Shown piece by piece: positions 18,165 to 27,412 of a DNA stretch of 64,000 nucleotides. The translations under genes and the position numbers were made by a program. The DNA is from Dehalococcoidia bacterium (GTDB lineage: Bacteria; Chloroflexota; Dehalococcoidia; GIF9; AB-539-J10). Position 1 is the first letter of the stretch. Each line of letters starts with the position of its first letter. The notes below the pieces were generated by a model. It was given only the letters and a program-made list of their open reading frames with translations. It made no database searches and was not told the origin of the DNA. Where the stretch lies: the NCBI GenBank assembly GCA_003562475.1, contig PWUU01000063.1, positions 1-64,000 of the forward strand, in the 5' to 3' direction.

Positions 18165-18871
18165 GCTCGCTCCTTGTCGCTCAGTGTTACATTATCCAGC
18201 AGGTCCGGGCGCCTCGTCGCAGTTCTAAGAATAGACTGGCGACGTCTCCAGGCTACAATCTCGGCATGGTTGCCCGACAACAGTACCGGCGGCACTTTCC
18301 ATCCCCGATACACTTCGGGCCGGGTGTAGTGCGGATACTCGAGCAACCCCTGCGCATGTGATTCATCCGTGGCGGACTCCTGTGACCCCAACACCTCTGG
18401 AATGAGTCTCACTACCGCGTCAACCACCACCATTGCCGCCAGCTCGCCCCCGGTCAGTACATAATCGCCGATACTCAACTGGTCAGTCGCCAGATGTTCG
18501 GCCACCCTCTCATCAACGCCCTCATAGTGGCCGCAAATCAGCATCAGGTGAGAATGGCCGGCCAACTCCGCAGCAGTTTCCTGTGAGAACAGGCGCCCCG
18601 CGGGCGTCAACAGGATGACAGGCGACCCAGGCGAACCAGTCGTCTTCCACACGTACTCGGCGGCCTCAAAGACCGGCTCAGGCTTGAGCACCATCCCTGC
18701 CCCACCACCATATGGATAGTCGTCTACCGTTGCATGGCGGTCGTGGGCAAAATCGCGAATATTATGGGTGAACACCTCCACAAGACCCCGCGTCTCTGCT
18801 CTTCTCACAATGCTATGCGCGAAGGGCGAGACAAACATCTCGGGAAACAGACAAAGGATATCTATGCGCAT
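18131..18871 (-). CDS. trmD: tRNA (guanine-N1)-methyltransferase
   Basis: MRIDILCLFPEMFVSPFAHSIVRRA; DYPYGGGAGMVLKPEP; GHYEGVDERV; SIGDYVLTGGELAAMV; GLLEYPHYTRPEVY. Confidence 0.97.
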   Translation of the reverse strand: MRIDILCLFPEMFVSPFAHSIVRRAETRGLVEVFTHNIRDFAHDRHATVDDYPYGGGAGMVLKPEPVFEAAEYVWKTTGSPGSPVILLTPAGRLFSQETAAELAGHSHLMLICGHYEGVDERVAEHLATDQLSIGDYVLTGGELAAMVVVDAVVRLIPEVLGSQESATDESHAQGLLEYPHYTRPEVYRGWKVPPVLLSGNHAEIVAWRRRQSILRTATRRPDLLDNVTLSDKERAWISESLLDRR

Positions 18872-18983
18872 TAGGGGCTCGAGATAGGGTTGCCACCGAA
18901 CGCGTAATTCTATCACAGGCACGAGCGGAAGGGAATTTCTGCATTATCGGTCCCACCATGACTATCGTAGGAGGCGCAGGCAC

Positions 18984-19012
18984 TTGACAAACTCGACTTA
19001 AAGGTCTTAAAT
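18984..19012 (+). promoter_or_regulatory. Sigma70-type promoter of the mraZ operon
   Basis: TTGACA (18984..18989), 17-bp spacer, TTAAAT (19007..19012). Confidence 0.7.
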
Positions 19013-19018
19013 ATGGAA

Positions 19019-19048
19019 GTGGGGAGAAGTGGGGAGATAGGGGGCAAG
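19019..19048 (+). promoter_or_regulatory. MraZ-binding repeat region
   Basis: Three 10-bp-phased repeats GTGGGGAGAA/GTGGGGAGAT/AGGGGGCAAG at the expected transcription start, matching the known TGGG(A/G)-N5 MraZ operator pattern. Confidence 0.85.
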
Positions 19049-19071
19049 TTGCCCCGTCAGGGGAGAAGCGG

Positions 19072-19497
19072 ATGTTCTTTGGTGAGTATGTCTACAAATT
19101 AGACGACAAGGGGCGGGTACCGCTTCCGCCGAAGTTTCGCAGAGACATGCGCGACTCCGTCGTACTGACGAAAAGCCCCGAGAAATGCATACGAGCCTAC
19201 CCGCTTGCCGAGTGGAAGCGACTTGCTGATGAACTCGCATCAAAGGCTGTAACCTCCGCAAGCCAGCGCAAGCTGAACAGAGCCATATTCGGATCGGCGT
19301 ACTCAGCTACATTCGACAAGCAGGGCCGGATGGCTCTCCCTCTCCCGCTCCGCCTCCATGCGGAAATAGGAGAGACAGTAGTCGTGGTGGGTGTTAACCA
19401 GTCGATCGAACTCTGGAACGAAGACCTGTGGAAGGCAGAAAAGGCGTCGTCCGAGGAACAGGCGGAACAGATTATGGAAAGCATGGGAGGCAGTTGA
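19072..19497 (+). CDS. mraZ: Transcriptional regulator MraZ
   Basis: MFFGEYVYKLDDKGRVPLPPKFR and ATFDKQGRMALPLPLR AbrB-like repeats. Confidence 0.95.
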   Translation: MFFGEYVYKLDDKGRVPLPPKFRRDMRDSVVLTKSPEKCIRAYPLAEWKRLADELASKAVTSASQRKLNRAIFGSAYSATFDKQGRMALPLPLRLHAEIGETVVVVGVNQSIELWNEDLWKAEKASSEEQAEQIMESMGGS

Positions 19498-20390
19498 GCA
19501 AAGACTCAATGCCCTCAACGGCACACGTCCCGGTGATGGTGACTGAAGCTATGGAGGCACTGAAGGCTCGCCCCGGAGGCCAGTACGTTGATTGCACACT
19601 CGGTGCCGGTGGACACGCTCGGGCAATCCTCGAGAGGATACAGCCCGACGGTCGTCTTCTAGGCATCGACGTTGATGCTGCTGCCGTCGAAATGGCGCAA
19701 CACACTCTCGCAGCATATGGTGGAGCGGTGGTGCTTGCCCAAGGCAATTTCTCCGAACTCGGCTGCATCTGTGAGCGACACGGCTTTCGGTCGAACGACG
19801 GCATACTCTTTGACCTCGGAGTGTCATCGATGCAGCTGGACACCGCCGAGCGTGGCTTCAGCTTTCAGCGGGAAGCACCACTCGACATGAGATTCGACAC
19901 CACGAGCGAGCCAAATGCCGCAGACATCGTAAATACCTACAGCGAGCAAGAGATAGCTCACATCTTGTGGGAGTACGGGGAAGAACGCTACTCCCGCCAC
20001 ATCGCGCACAGGATCGTGCAGCAGAGGCCGATCCTGTCCACATCACGACTTGCGCACCTGGTGCAGCAGGTCCTAGGCAGCAGGCGTGGCAGGATTCATC
20101 CAGCCACCCGCACATTCATGGCCCTTCGCATCGCGGTCAACAGGGAGCTGGAGAGCCTCAAGCTGGCACTGGACCAGACAGCGAGCCTCCTGAGGGCAGG
20201 AGGAAGGCTGGTGGTGATCAGCTATCACTCCCTGGAGGATCGCATCGTGAAGCAGTTCATGAGGGCTGGGGCGGCAAATCACGCCTTCCTGCTCACTACA
20301 AGAAAGGTCATACGACCTACTTCGTTGGAGTGTAGCTCCAATCCTCGCAGCCGCAGTGCGCGGCTCAGGATCGCTGAGCGTCTTGCGTAG
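19494..20390 (+). CDS. rsmH: 16S rRNA (cytosine1402-N4)-methyltransferase
   Basis: HVPVMVTEAMEAL, DCTLGAGGHARAIL, GILFDLGVSSMQLDTAERGFSF, VISYHSLEDRIVKQFM. TTG start 19494 overlaps the mraZ stop; alternative ATG at 19509. Confidence 0.95.
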   Translation: MSKDSMPSTAHVPVMVTEAMEALKARPGGQYVDCTLGAGGHARAILERIQPDGRLLGIDVDAAAVEMAQHTLAAYGGAVVLAQGNFSELGCICERHGFRSNDGILFDLGVSSMQLDTAERGFSFQREAPLDMRFDTTSEPNAADIVNTYSEQEIAHILWEYGEERYSRHIAHRIVQQRPILSTSRLAHLVQQVLGSRRGRIHPATRTFMALRIAVNRELESLKLALDQTASLLRAGGRLVVISYHSLEDRIVKQFMRAGAANHAFLLTTRKVIRPTSLECSSNPRSRSARLRIAERLA

Positions 20391-20435
20391 GCACCGTCTG
20401 CGCCTCAGCGTCCGGCAGAATCTAAGGAGGTGAAA

Positions 20436-21656
20436 ATGGCTAAAGGGATAGTCTCCGCAATCGATGTAGGCACCACGAAGATAGCCACCATCGTGGCACA
20501 TGTCCGTAGCCGGGACGACATTGAAGTTCTCGGCGTCGGCGTCGTCCCGAGCCACGGACTGCACAAAGGCATCGTCGTCAACATGGATGAGGCGAAAGAG
20601 GCGATCGCCACCTCGATCCAGGAGGCACAGAAGATCAGTGGCACGCGGGTGGACACTGTGTATGTGGGTGTCACAGGCCGACATATCAGCAGTATCAACA
20701 ACAAGGGTGTGGTGGCCATCCCACGCGCTGACCGTCTGGTTCGCGCTGATGACCTGCAAAGAGTCCTTGCCGCGTCGAGGAACGTCGCCGTGCCCGAGGG
20801 CAAGAAGCTGCTACACGCCATTCCAAGGTACTACACGCTCGACGGTGAAGAGCGGGTGAAGCAACCAGTCGGCATGCATGGCACGCGACTTGACGTTGAA
20901 ACCCACATTATCACTGCCTCTGTATCGTCCGTGCAGAACCTGGTGAAGGTGATCAGGAGCATCGGAGTGCAGGTTCAGGACCTGGTCCTCGAGCCGCTCG
21001 CGAGCGGCGAGGCCGTCCTGACATCGCAGGAGCGTGAGAGCGGCATCATAATGGCCGATCTCGGTGGTGGCACCACAGATATCGCGGTCTTCAAGGACGG
21101 CGATATCTACCACACGGCGATACTCCCTGTCGCCGGCTATCAGATCACAAGTGACATCGCCATAGGGCTTGGCCTCCCCTTCCACGTTGCCGAGCGAATG
21201 AAGAAGACGTACGGCAACGTGACCCCCGGCCTCGATGCCGGCAGAGAGCAGGAGCTCACGGGAATAGAGAACGGCCACACCGCATCGTATCGCGAGCTCT
21301 GCGATATCGTCCGCTCCAGACTGGAAGAGCTCTTCGAGCTCATTCTCCTTGAGTTGCCAACCACTGACTACCAGCGCCTGGCGCCGTGCGGCCTCGTTCT
21401 CACCGGTGGAACCGCTAACCTTGGTGGCCTCGTGGAGTTGGGCAAGGATCAACTGAAGATGCCGGTACGAAGGGGAGCTCCGCTTGGTAGTGGCGTCTAT
21501 GGCATCACCGACACCATCCGCGATTCAGCCTATGCGACGACCCTTGGCCTCGTGCTCTGGCAGGCACGCAGCCGGGAGCGATCTGCATGGACCGGTACGC
21601 GGAGCAATATGTTCGGCGGCCTTGGCAAACTACTGCGGAAGCTCTTCCGGGGTTAG
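20436..21656 (+). CDS. ftsA: Cell division protein FtsA
   Basis: IVSAIDVGTTKIATIVAHV, GVVPSHGLHKGIVVNMDEA, ADLGGGTTDIAVF, C-terminal amphipathic GGLGKLLRKLFRG; AAGGAGG ribosome-binding site. Confidence 0.95.
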   Translation: MAKGIVSAIDVGTTKIATIVAHVRSRDDIEVLGVGVVPSHGLHKGIVVNMDEAKEAIATSIQEAQKISGTRVDTVYVGVTGRHISSINNKGVVAIPRADRLVRADDLQRVLAASRNVAVPEGKKLLHAIPRYYTLDGEERVKQPVGMHGTRLDVETHIITASVSSVQNLVKVIRSIGVQVQDLVLEPLASGEAVLTSQERESGIIMADLGGGTTDIAVFKDGDIYHTAILPVAGYQITSDIAIGLGLPFHVAERMKKTYGNVTPGLDAGREQELTGIENGHTASYRELCDIVRSRLEELFELILLELPTTDYQRLAPCGLVLTGGTANLGGLVELGKDQLKMPVRRGAPLGSGVYGITDTIRDSAYATTLGLVLWQARSRERSAWTGTRSNMFGGLGKLLRKLFRG

Positions 21657-21695
21657 GATTGCTCGACAACAAGTTGCGAAGACAAGGAGGCAGAA

Positions 21696-22826
21696 ATGGC
21701 TAAGACGACATATACACCAGCCCCGGCCAGGATTAAGGCAATTGGTATCGGCGGCGGCGGCACGAATGCAATCAACCGAATGATAAGAGAGGGCATCCGC
21801 GGTGTCGAATTCGTCGCGATGAATACGGATGCGCAGGCTCTTGCGCTCGCCGAAGCTCAGACCCGGATTCAAATCGGTGAGAAGCTCACCCGTGGACTTG
21901 GCGCAGGTGGCGACCACCGCACCGGCCATAGGGCTGCTGAGGAGAGCAGACAGACCATACAAGAGGTAGTCGAGGGTGCGGATATGGTCTTCGTCGCTGC
22001 CGGTATGGGTGGCGGCACAGGGACCGGCGGCATACCGGTTGTCGCGCAGACAGCCAAGGAATCGGGTGCGCTCACCATCGGTGTCGTCACCAAGCCCTTC
22101 AAGTTCGAGGGCGGTCACCGTTCCGAGGTCGCTGAAGAGGGGATAATGCACCTCACCGAGAAGGTCGACACCCTCATCATCATACCGAACGACAGATTAC
22201 TTCAGCTGTGCGATAACAAGACAACCGTAGATGCAGCCTTCCGGCTTGCCGATGATGCTCTCCTTCTGGGCGTCCAGGCTATCTCCGAGGTTGTCACCGT
22301 TCCCGGGCTGATTAACCTGGACTTCGCAGATATCAAGTCGGTCATGAAAGACGCTGGGCCAGCATGGATGTCGGTCGGTCGAGGCTCCGGCCAGAATCGT
22401 GCGGTCGACGCCGCGAAGGCCGCTCTCGCGAGTCCCCTGCTCGACGCACAGGTTACCGGCGCCAAAGGTGTCCTCTTCAATGTCACCGGCGGCCCAAGTC
22501 TCACACTCTTTGAGTGCAACGAGGCCGCAAGCGTCATCAGCGACGCGGTTGATCCAAGAGCCAACATCATCTTTGGCGTGGTATTCGATCCCAAGCTGGA
22601 CAGCGAGGTGAAGATCACCGTGATCGCGACCGGCTTCACCAGCCAATACGGCAAGGGTTCTCCCGACACCGAGGAACTGAGAAGGCTGATGAAGGGAGGT
22701 GGGGACTCTCTGGATGTCCCGTCCTTCCTGCGGCGCAGCCATAGGCATGCCGGTGGTCAGCTCACTCAGGCGCTTCGAGGGCATGCAGAAGTGACCCCCC
22801 AGCCGAACCGTCTTTCCTGGCAATAA
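21696..22826 (+). CDS. ftsZ: Cell division protein FtsZ
   Basis: IGIGGGGTNAINRMI, AGMGGGTGTGGIPVVA tubulin signature, DLGVP-type C-terminal peptide LDVPSFLRR. Confidence 0.96.
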   Translation: MAKTTYTPAPARIKAIGIGGGGTNAINRMIREGIRGVEFVAMNTDAQALALAEAQTRIQIGEKLTRGLGAGGDHRTGHRAAEESRQTIQEVVEGADMVFVAAGMGGGTGTGGIPVVAQTAKESGALTIGVVTKPFKFEGGHRSEVAEEGIMHLTEKVDTLIIIPNDRLLQLCDNKTTVDAAFRLADDALLLGVQAISEVVTVPGLINLDFADIKSVMKDAGPAWMSVGRGSGQNRAVDAAKAALASPLLDAQVTGAKGVLFNVTGGPSLTLFECNEAASVISDAVDPRANIIFGVVFDPKLDSEVKITVIATGFTSQYGKGSPDTEELRRLMKGGGDSLDVPSFLRRSHRHAGGQLTQALRGHAEVTPQPNRLSWQ

Positions 22827-22842
22827 CCGAAATGCCTGGAAG

Positions 22843-22866
22843 GGGGATGGCTTTCGAGCCATCCCC
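22843..22866 (+). terminator. Intrinsic terminator-like hairpin after ftsZ
   Basis: GGGGATGGCT-TTCG-AGCCATCCCC, perfect 10-bp stem with TTCG tetraloop, 17 bp past the stop. Confidence 0.75.
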
Positions 22867-22894
22867 TGTTGCGCGGACACCGGGGTCCGCCCTG

Positions 22895-22923
22895 TTGTGG
22901 TCTACTATATATAGTGCTACAAT
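22895..22923 (+). promoter_or_regulatory. nrdR promoter with an embedded NrdR-box-like palindrome
   Basis: TTGTGG-17 bp-TACAAT; the spacer carries perfect palindrome ACTATATATAGT (22904..22915), matching the core of the NrdR box. Confidence 0.7.
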
Positions 22924-22952
22924 AACTGTACACCACAAGAAGTGGGAGCAGC

Positions 22953-23447
22953 ATGAGATGCCCGTTCTGCGGCGCACTTGAGTCGAGAGTGATCGACTCG
23001 CGCGGCCTGGAGGATGAGGTGAGGCGCCGGCGAGTCTGCTCCATCTGTGGGTCACGCTTCACCACCTCAGAACGCGTGCAGAACTACGCCCTCTTCATCG
23101 TGAAGAAAGACGGCCGCCGCGAGGCATACGACCGGGCGAAGCTCGCTGCAGGCATCCACAAGGCATGTGAGAAACGACCCCTGCCTACGGGATCGGTTGA
23201 GAAGCTCATCACCGGGATCGAGGAGCATATTCACGAACTCGGCAGGGCGGAGATACCGAGCACCATCATAGGCGACCTCGTCATGGAGGGACTCGAGAAG
23301 CTTGACCACATTGCCTATATACGGTTCGCCAGCGTCTATCGCGAGTTTGCTGACATCGGTGCGCTAAAGGATGCGCTTGAGAGCCTCGCAACGGCACAGA
23401 ACGCCCTCCAGCTACCTCGGACCGGATCGAAAGGCGTTCCGCGATAG
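22953..23447 (+). CDS. nrdR: Transcriptional repressor NrdR
   Basis: MRCPFCGALESRVIDSR...RRRRVCSICGSRFTTSERV zinc ribbon plus ATP-cone. Confidence 0.96.
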   Translation: MRCPFCGALESRVIDSRGLEDEVRRRRVCSICGSRFTTSERVQNYALFIVKKDGRREAYDRAKLAAGIHKACEKRPLPTGSVEKLITGIEEHIHELGRAEIPSTIIGDLVMEGLEKLDHIAYIRFASVYREFADIGALKDALESLATAQNALQLPRTGSKGVPR

Positions 23448-23468
23448 CTCTCCAGAGAGCAGGACAGC

Positions 23469-25964
23469 ATGACACGACGAACAACCCGCAGAGAGAAACC
23501 TCCGGTCACCACCGATGACGTCGCCAGGGCGGTCTTCTCGGCAGCCGAATCCATCGGCGTTACCGACCGGGACCTGCTCGAACAACTCACCGAAAAGGTG
23601 AGCGAACGACTGGGAACTGCCCGCCCTTTGCCCGGCATGGAAGACCTTGTCGGTACAAAGAAGCAGCCTGTGTCACGGACACCCGCAGCGACACGAGCAC
23701 GGGTGAAACCGCTCAAGATTGTGCCCTCAGAGGACACCATGACGGCCGCTGCTCGTGGTGCTTCAGGTTTGGCGCTCTCGCGCAACGCAATGACCGTTCT
23801 TGAGCGCAGATATCTGTCAAAAGGGTCGGACGGGACCCCCGCTGAGACGCCCGAAGAGTTGTTTCGCCGTGTCGCGCGCCACGTGGCGCGTGCCGAAACC
23901 ATCCTTAATCCCGGAGCAGACGCGCACTACTGGGAGGAGCGGTTCTATGAGGCCATGACACGGCTCGACTACCTGCCCAACTCCCCCACACTGATGAACG
24001 CGGGAAGAGAACTGGGCCAGCTGTCAGCCTGCTTCGTCATCCCTGTGGAGGACTCTATGGAGTCCATCTTCGATGCTGTGAAGCACACGGCCCTCATCCA
24101 CAAGAGCGGCGGCGGCACGGGCTTCTCGTTCTCGCACCTTCGACCGGCGAGAGACCGCGTCGGCAGCACAGGAGGAGTCGCCAGCGGTCCCCTGTCTTTC
24201 ATGCAGGTATTCGATAAGACAACCGACGTCATCAAACAGGGTGGCATGAGACGGGGAGCCAACATGGCCATCCTCGACGTCACCCATCCGGACATCAGAG
24301 ATTTCGTATCCGTCAAGCGGGAGCCCGGCGTCCTGACAAACTTCAACCTGTCGGTGGGCGTCACCGACGAATTCATGCACGCCGTACGCTCTGATGCCGA
24401 GTACAGCCTGTTGAACCCGCGGACCGGCCAACCTGTGGAACGTGTGCGGGCAAAGGACGTGTTCGACCAGATTATCGACATGGCCTGGCTGACCGGCGAC
24501 CCCGGTATCGTCTTCCTGGATGAGATCAATCGCCGTAATCCAACACCTCATCTGGGCAGGATCGAGAGCACCAATCCTTGTGGAGAACAACCTCTCCTGC
24601 CCTACGAATCGTGTAACCTCGGATCAATCAACCTCGCTCATATGGTGAACGACAGCAGGAATCCTGCAGCAATCGACTACGAGCGCCTCGGCGAGATTGT
24701 AAAGCTTGCCGTGCGGTTTCTCGACGATGTCATCGAGGTCAACGAGTTTCCCCTCCCGGAGATACGGGAGCGGACCCTTGCGACGAGGAAGATCGGCCTT
24801 GGCGTCATGGGATTTGCGGATATGCTCCTCCGACTCAACGTGCCGTACAACAGCGAGGAGGCGCTGACTACCGCAGAGGAAGTCATGGGCTTCATCTCGC
24901 GCAGGGCGGATGAGTGTTCGGCAGAGCTGGCACTGGAACGCGGAGTGTTTCCTGCGTTTCAGGGCAGTGTGTATGACTCGGACGGAGGCCCCGGATACCG
25001 AAACGCGTCGCGTACCACCATAGCGCCGACCGGCAGCCTCAGTATACTGGCAAACTGCAGCAGCGGCATCGAACCCCTTTTCGCACTCACCTACGTGCGC
25101 CGCATACTCGATCGAGAGGACTTCCTCGAGGTCAATCCATATTTCGAGGAGGAGGCCCGCGAGAGAGGATTCTACAGCGAGGAGATGATGCGGCTGCTTG
25201 CAGAGGGCACTCCGCTCCGGGATATGGAAGAGGTACCGGATGATATCAAGCGCAAGTTCGTATGTGCGTACGATGTCGCTCCCGAGTGGCACGTACGGAT
25301 GCAGGCAGCCTTCCAACGGCACACCGATAGTGCTGTCTCGAAAACTGTGAACTTCCCACGCACGGCAACCCGGGAAGACGTGGCGAACGTCTACATGCAT
25401 GCGTTCGAGCATGGACTCAAGGGAATCACCATCTACCGCGACGGCAGCCGCAGCGACCAGGTACTCAGCACGGGAAGCTCGAAGACAGAAGGGAAGCATA
25501 CTATTGTGCCCCGACTCCGACCAAAGGTCACGCGTGGTGTGACTGAGCGCATCACTACCGGGTGCGGCAACATGTACGTCACCATCAACTTCGATGACAG
25601 CGGCGTGTGCGAATCCTTCGCGACGCTTGGCAAGGCAGGCGGATGCGCTGCAGCTCAACTTGAAGCAACCAGCAGGCTCATCTCAAACGCCCTGCGCTGC
25701 GGCCTCGACCTTGGTTCCATTGTAAAAAACCTGCGCGGCATCCGGTGTCCCTCTATCTCGTGGGAACAGGGAAAAGCGGTGACCTCATGTGCTGATGCAA
25801 TCGCAGGAGTGCTCGAGAAATACGTGGCTGTTGATCAGGACACCCCGGAGGGGACTGCTCGCGCCATGGGCCCCGGGGGCCAGTGCCCGGAATGTGGCGG
25901 AGGCCTTATATACCAGGAAGGCTGCAGTATCTGTATCTCGTGTGGATATACCAAGTGTTCATAG
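23469..25964 (+). CDS. nrdJ: Class II (adenosylcobalamin-dependent) ribonucleoside-diphosphate reductase
   Basis: LPNSPTLMNAGRELGQLSACFV, NLSVGVTDEFM, ESTNPCGEQPLLPYESCNLGSINL, RTTIAPTGSLSILANCSSGIEP, C-terminal zinc-ribbon-like CPECGGGLIYQEGCSICISCGYTKC. Confidence 0.94.
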   Translation: MTRRTTRREKPPVTTDDVARAVFSAAESIGVTDRDLLEQLTEKVSERLGTARPLPGMEDLVGTKKQPVSRTPAATRARVKPLKIVPSEDTMTAAARGASGLALSRNAMTVLERRYLSKGSDGTPAETPEELFRRVARHVARAETILNPGADAHYWEERFYEAMTRLDYLPNSPTLMNAGRELGQLSACFVIPVEDSMESIFDAVKHTALIHKSGGGTGFSFSHLRPARDRVGSTGGVASGPLSFMQVFDKTTDVIKQGGMRRGANMAILDVTHPDIRDFVSVKREPGVLTNFNLSVGVTDEFMHAVRSDAEYSLLNPRTGQPVERVRAKDVFDQIIDMAWLTGDPGIVFLDEINRRNPTPHLGRIESTNPCGEQPLLPYESCNLGSINLAHMVNDSRNPAAIDYERLGEIVKLAVRFLDDVIEVNEFPLPEIRERTLATRKIGLGVMGFADMLLRLNVPYNSEEALTTAEEVMGFISRRADECSAELALERGVFPAFQGSVYDSDGGPGYRNASRTTIAPTGSLSILANCSSGIEPLFALTYVRRILDREDFLEVNPYFEEEARERGFYSEEMMRLLAEGTPLRDMEEVPDDIKRKFVCAYDVAPEWHVRMQAAFQRHTDSAVSKTVNFPRTATREDVANVYMHAFEHGLKGITIYRDGSRSDQVLSTGSSKTEGKHTIVPRLRPKVTRGVTERITTGCGNMYVTINFDDSGVCESFATLGKAGGCAAAQLEATSRLISNALRCGLDLGSIVKNLRGIRCPSISWEQGKAVTSCADAIAGVLEKYVAVDQDTPEGTARAMGPGGQCPECGGGLIYQEGCSICISCGYTKCS

Positions 25965-25985
25965 TACGATGAGGAGGAACAGGAC

Positions 25986-27407
25986 GTGACAACGTCCCGC
26001 GGTCGCTACTACGCTGGATTGCAGCTGATAACCGCAGTGTCGAATGCCAATCTATCATTGCGCCGTACCTGTAATGCGATCGCCAAAGCCATCGCAAAAT
26101 CCATGGGAATGACCGGCTGCAGGGTGCTCCTGCTCAATCCGAAGAACGAGTATCTCACGACGATAGGCTCGTTCGGACTGAGCGATCTCTATCTGCGAAA
26201 AGGCCCGCTTGATGCCAGGAAGAGTCTGCCTGAAGTACTCGACGGCCGCATTGCCGTGGTTGCTCATGCGCCCTCCGACGAGCGGCTCCAGCATCCGGAA
26301 GTCGCCGAATCGCAGCAGGTGGTGTCGATTGTGGCTGCTCCACTCATGCGCGGCCAGGACACGATAGGCCAACTGCGCATGTATTCAAGGGAGACACATT
26401 CGTTCTCTCGCCTGGACGAGGAGTTCCTCAGAGCCGCAGCTAACATATGCGCAGTAGTGCTTGAGAGAGCCGAACTCCTGCAGTTCAAGGAACGGGTGAA
26501 GAGGTCCTGCGCAAAGACGCCGAGAAGGGCCTTACCTGCACAAATGCCCGTCAGCTCGCTTAAACCTACGGAGTTCGCGCACGAGAGCGAGGTGGAGTTC
26601 GCCAACCTGCTGGACTTCTACCAGATAGAGTGGCTCTACGAACCCCGCTCGTTTCCGCTCGGATGGAATGGGGATGAGGTGTCGCAGATGTTCACGCCCG
26701 ACTTCTATCTGCCTGAGCTGGACATGTACGTCGAGCTGACCACGATGAAGCAGGACCTTATCACCTCAAAGAACCGCAAGGTGCGCAAGCTTCGCGAGAT
26801 GTATCCCGACATCAATATCAGGCTACTCACACGCAAGGACTTCGCGCGACTGCTGTCCAAGTACGGCTATGGCCCCATGGGTGACGCCAGAGTCGAAGGA
26901 GTCGGCCGGATCCTCTACAGCCACGTGCAGATACAGAGAAGGGTGCGCTCACTCGGGAGGCGAATCTCCAAAGATTATGTAGGGCAACGAATAGTCATGA
27001 TAGGCGTGCTCAAGGGGGTCATGTGCTTCATGTCGGACCTTATGCGGCACATCTCTATTCCCATGAGAGTCGACTACATGGACATCTCCCACTATGGAGG
27101 AGAGGAAGACGTGGTCAAGATCACCAGGGACCTGGACTCGTCGATCTCCGGAGAGCATGTGCTCATGGTGGAGGACATAGTGGACACGGGAATGACGCTG
27201 AATTACATACTGGCCCACCTCGCATCACACCGACCGGCCAGCCTCCGCGTGTGTACCTTACTCGACCGCAAGCCAAGACGACTGGCAAACGTGAAACTGG
27301 ACTACGTAGGTTTTGAGATACCGGACGAGTTCGTGGTGGGTTACGGTCTCGACTACAAGGGCGAATACCGGAATCTGCCTTCTATCGGCATTCTGCACCA
27401 AGAGTAG
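25986..27407 (+). CDS. Three-domain fusion: GAF domain, PD-(D/E)XK-like domain, hypoxanthine phosphoribosyltransferase
   Basis: GAF-like aa 1 to about 165; nuclease-like aa about 196-292 (ESEVEFANLLDFYQIEWLYEPRSFP...FTPDFYLPELDMYVELTTMK); HPRT aa about 300-473 with PRPP loop VLMVEDIVDTGMTL. GTG start. Confidence 0.8.
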   Translation: MTTSRGRYYAGLQLITAVSNANLSLRRTCNAIAKAIAKSMGMTGCRVLLLNPKNEYLTTIGSFGLSDLYLRKGPLDARKSLPEVLDGRIAVVAHAPSDERLQHPEVAESQQVVSIVAAPLMRGQDTIGQLRMYSRETHSFSRLDEEFLRAAANICAVVLERAELLQFKERVKRSCAKTPRRALPAQMPVSSLKPTEFAHESEVEFANLLDFYQIEWLYEPRSFPLGWNGDEVSQMFTPDFYLPELDMYVELTTMKQDLITSKNRKVRKLREMYPDINIRLLTRKDFARLLSKYGYGPMGDARVEGVGRILYSHVQIQRRVRSLGRRISKDYVGQRIVMIGVLKGVMCFMSDLMRHISIPMRVDYMDISHYGGEEDVVKITRDLDSSISGEHVLMVEDIVDTGMTLNYILAHLASHRPASLRVCTLLDRKPRRLANVKLDYVGFEIPDEFVVGYGLDYKGEYRNLPSIGILHQE

Positions 27408-27412
27408 GCAGC

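Noticed and set aside
22919-22929. ACAATAACTGT as a second NrdR box
   Set aside because: Centre-to-centre distance from the first palindrome is about 14-15 bp, too short for usual tandem NrdR boxes, and it overlaps the -10 element.
24624-25658. 344-aa minus-strand ORF antisense to nrdJ
   Set aside because: High-GC shadow ORF of a strongly conserved RNR gene.
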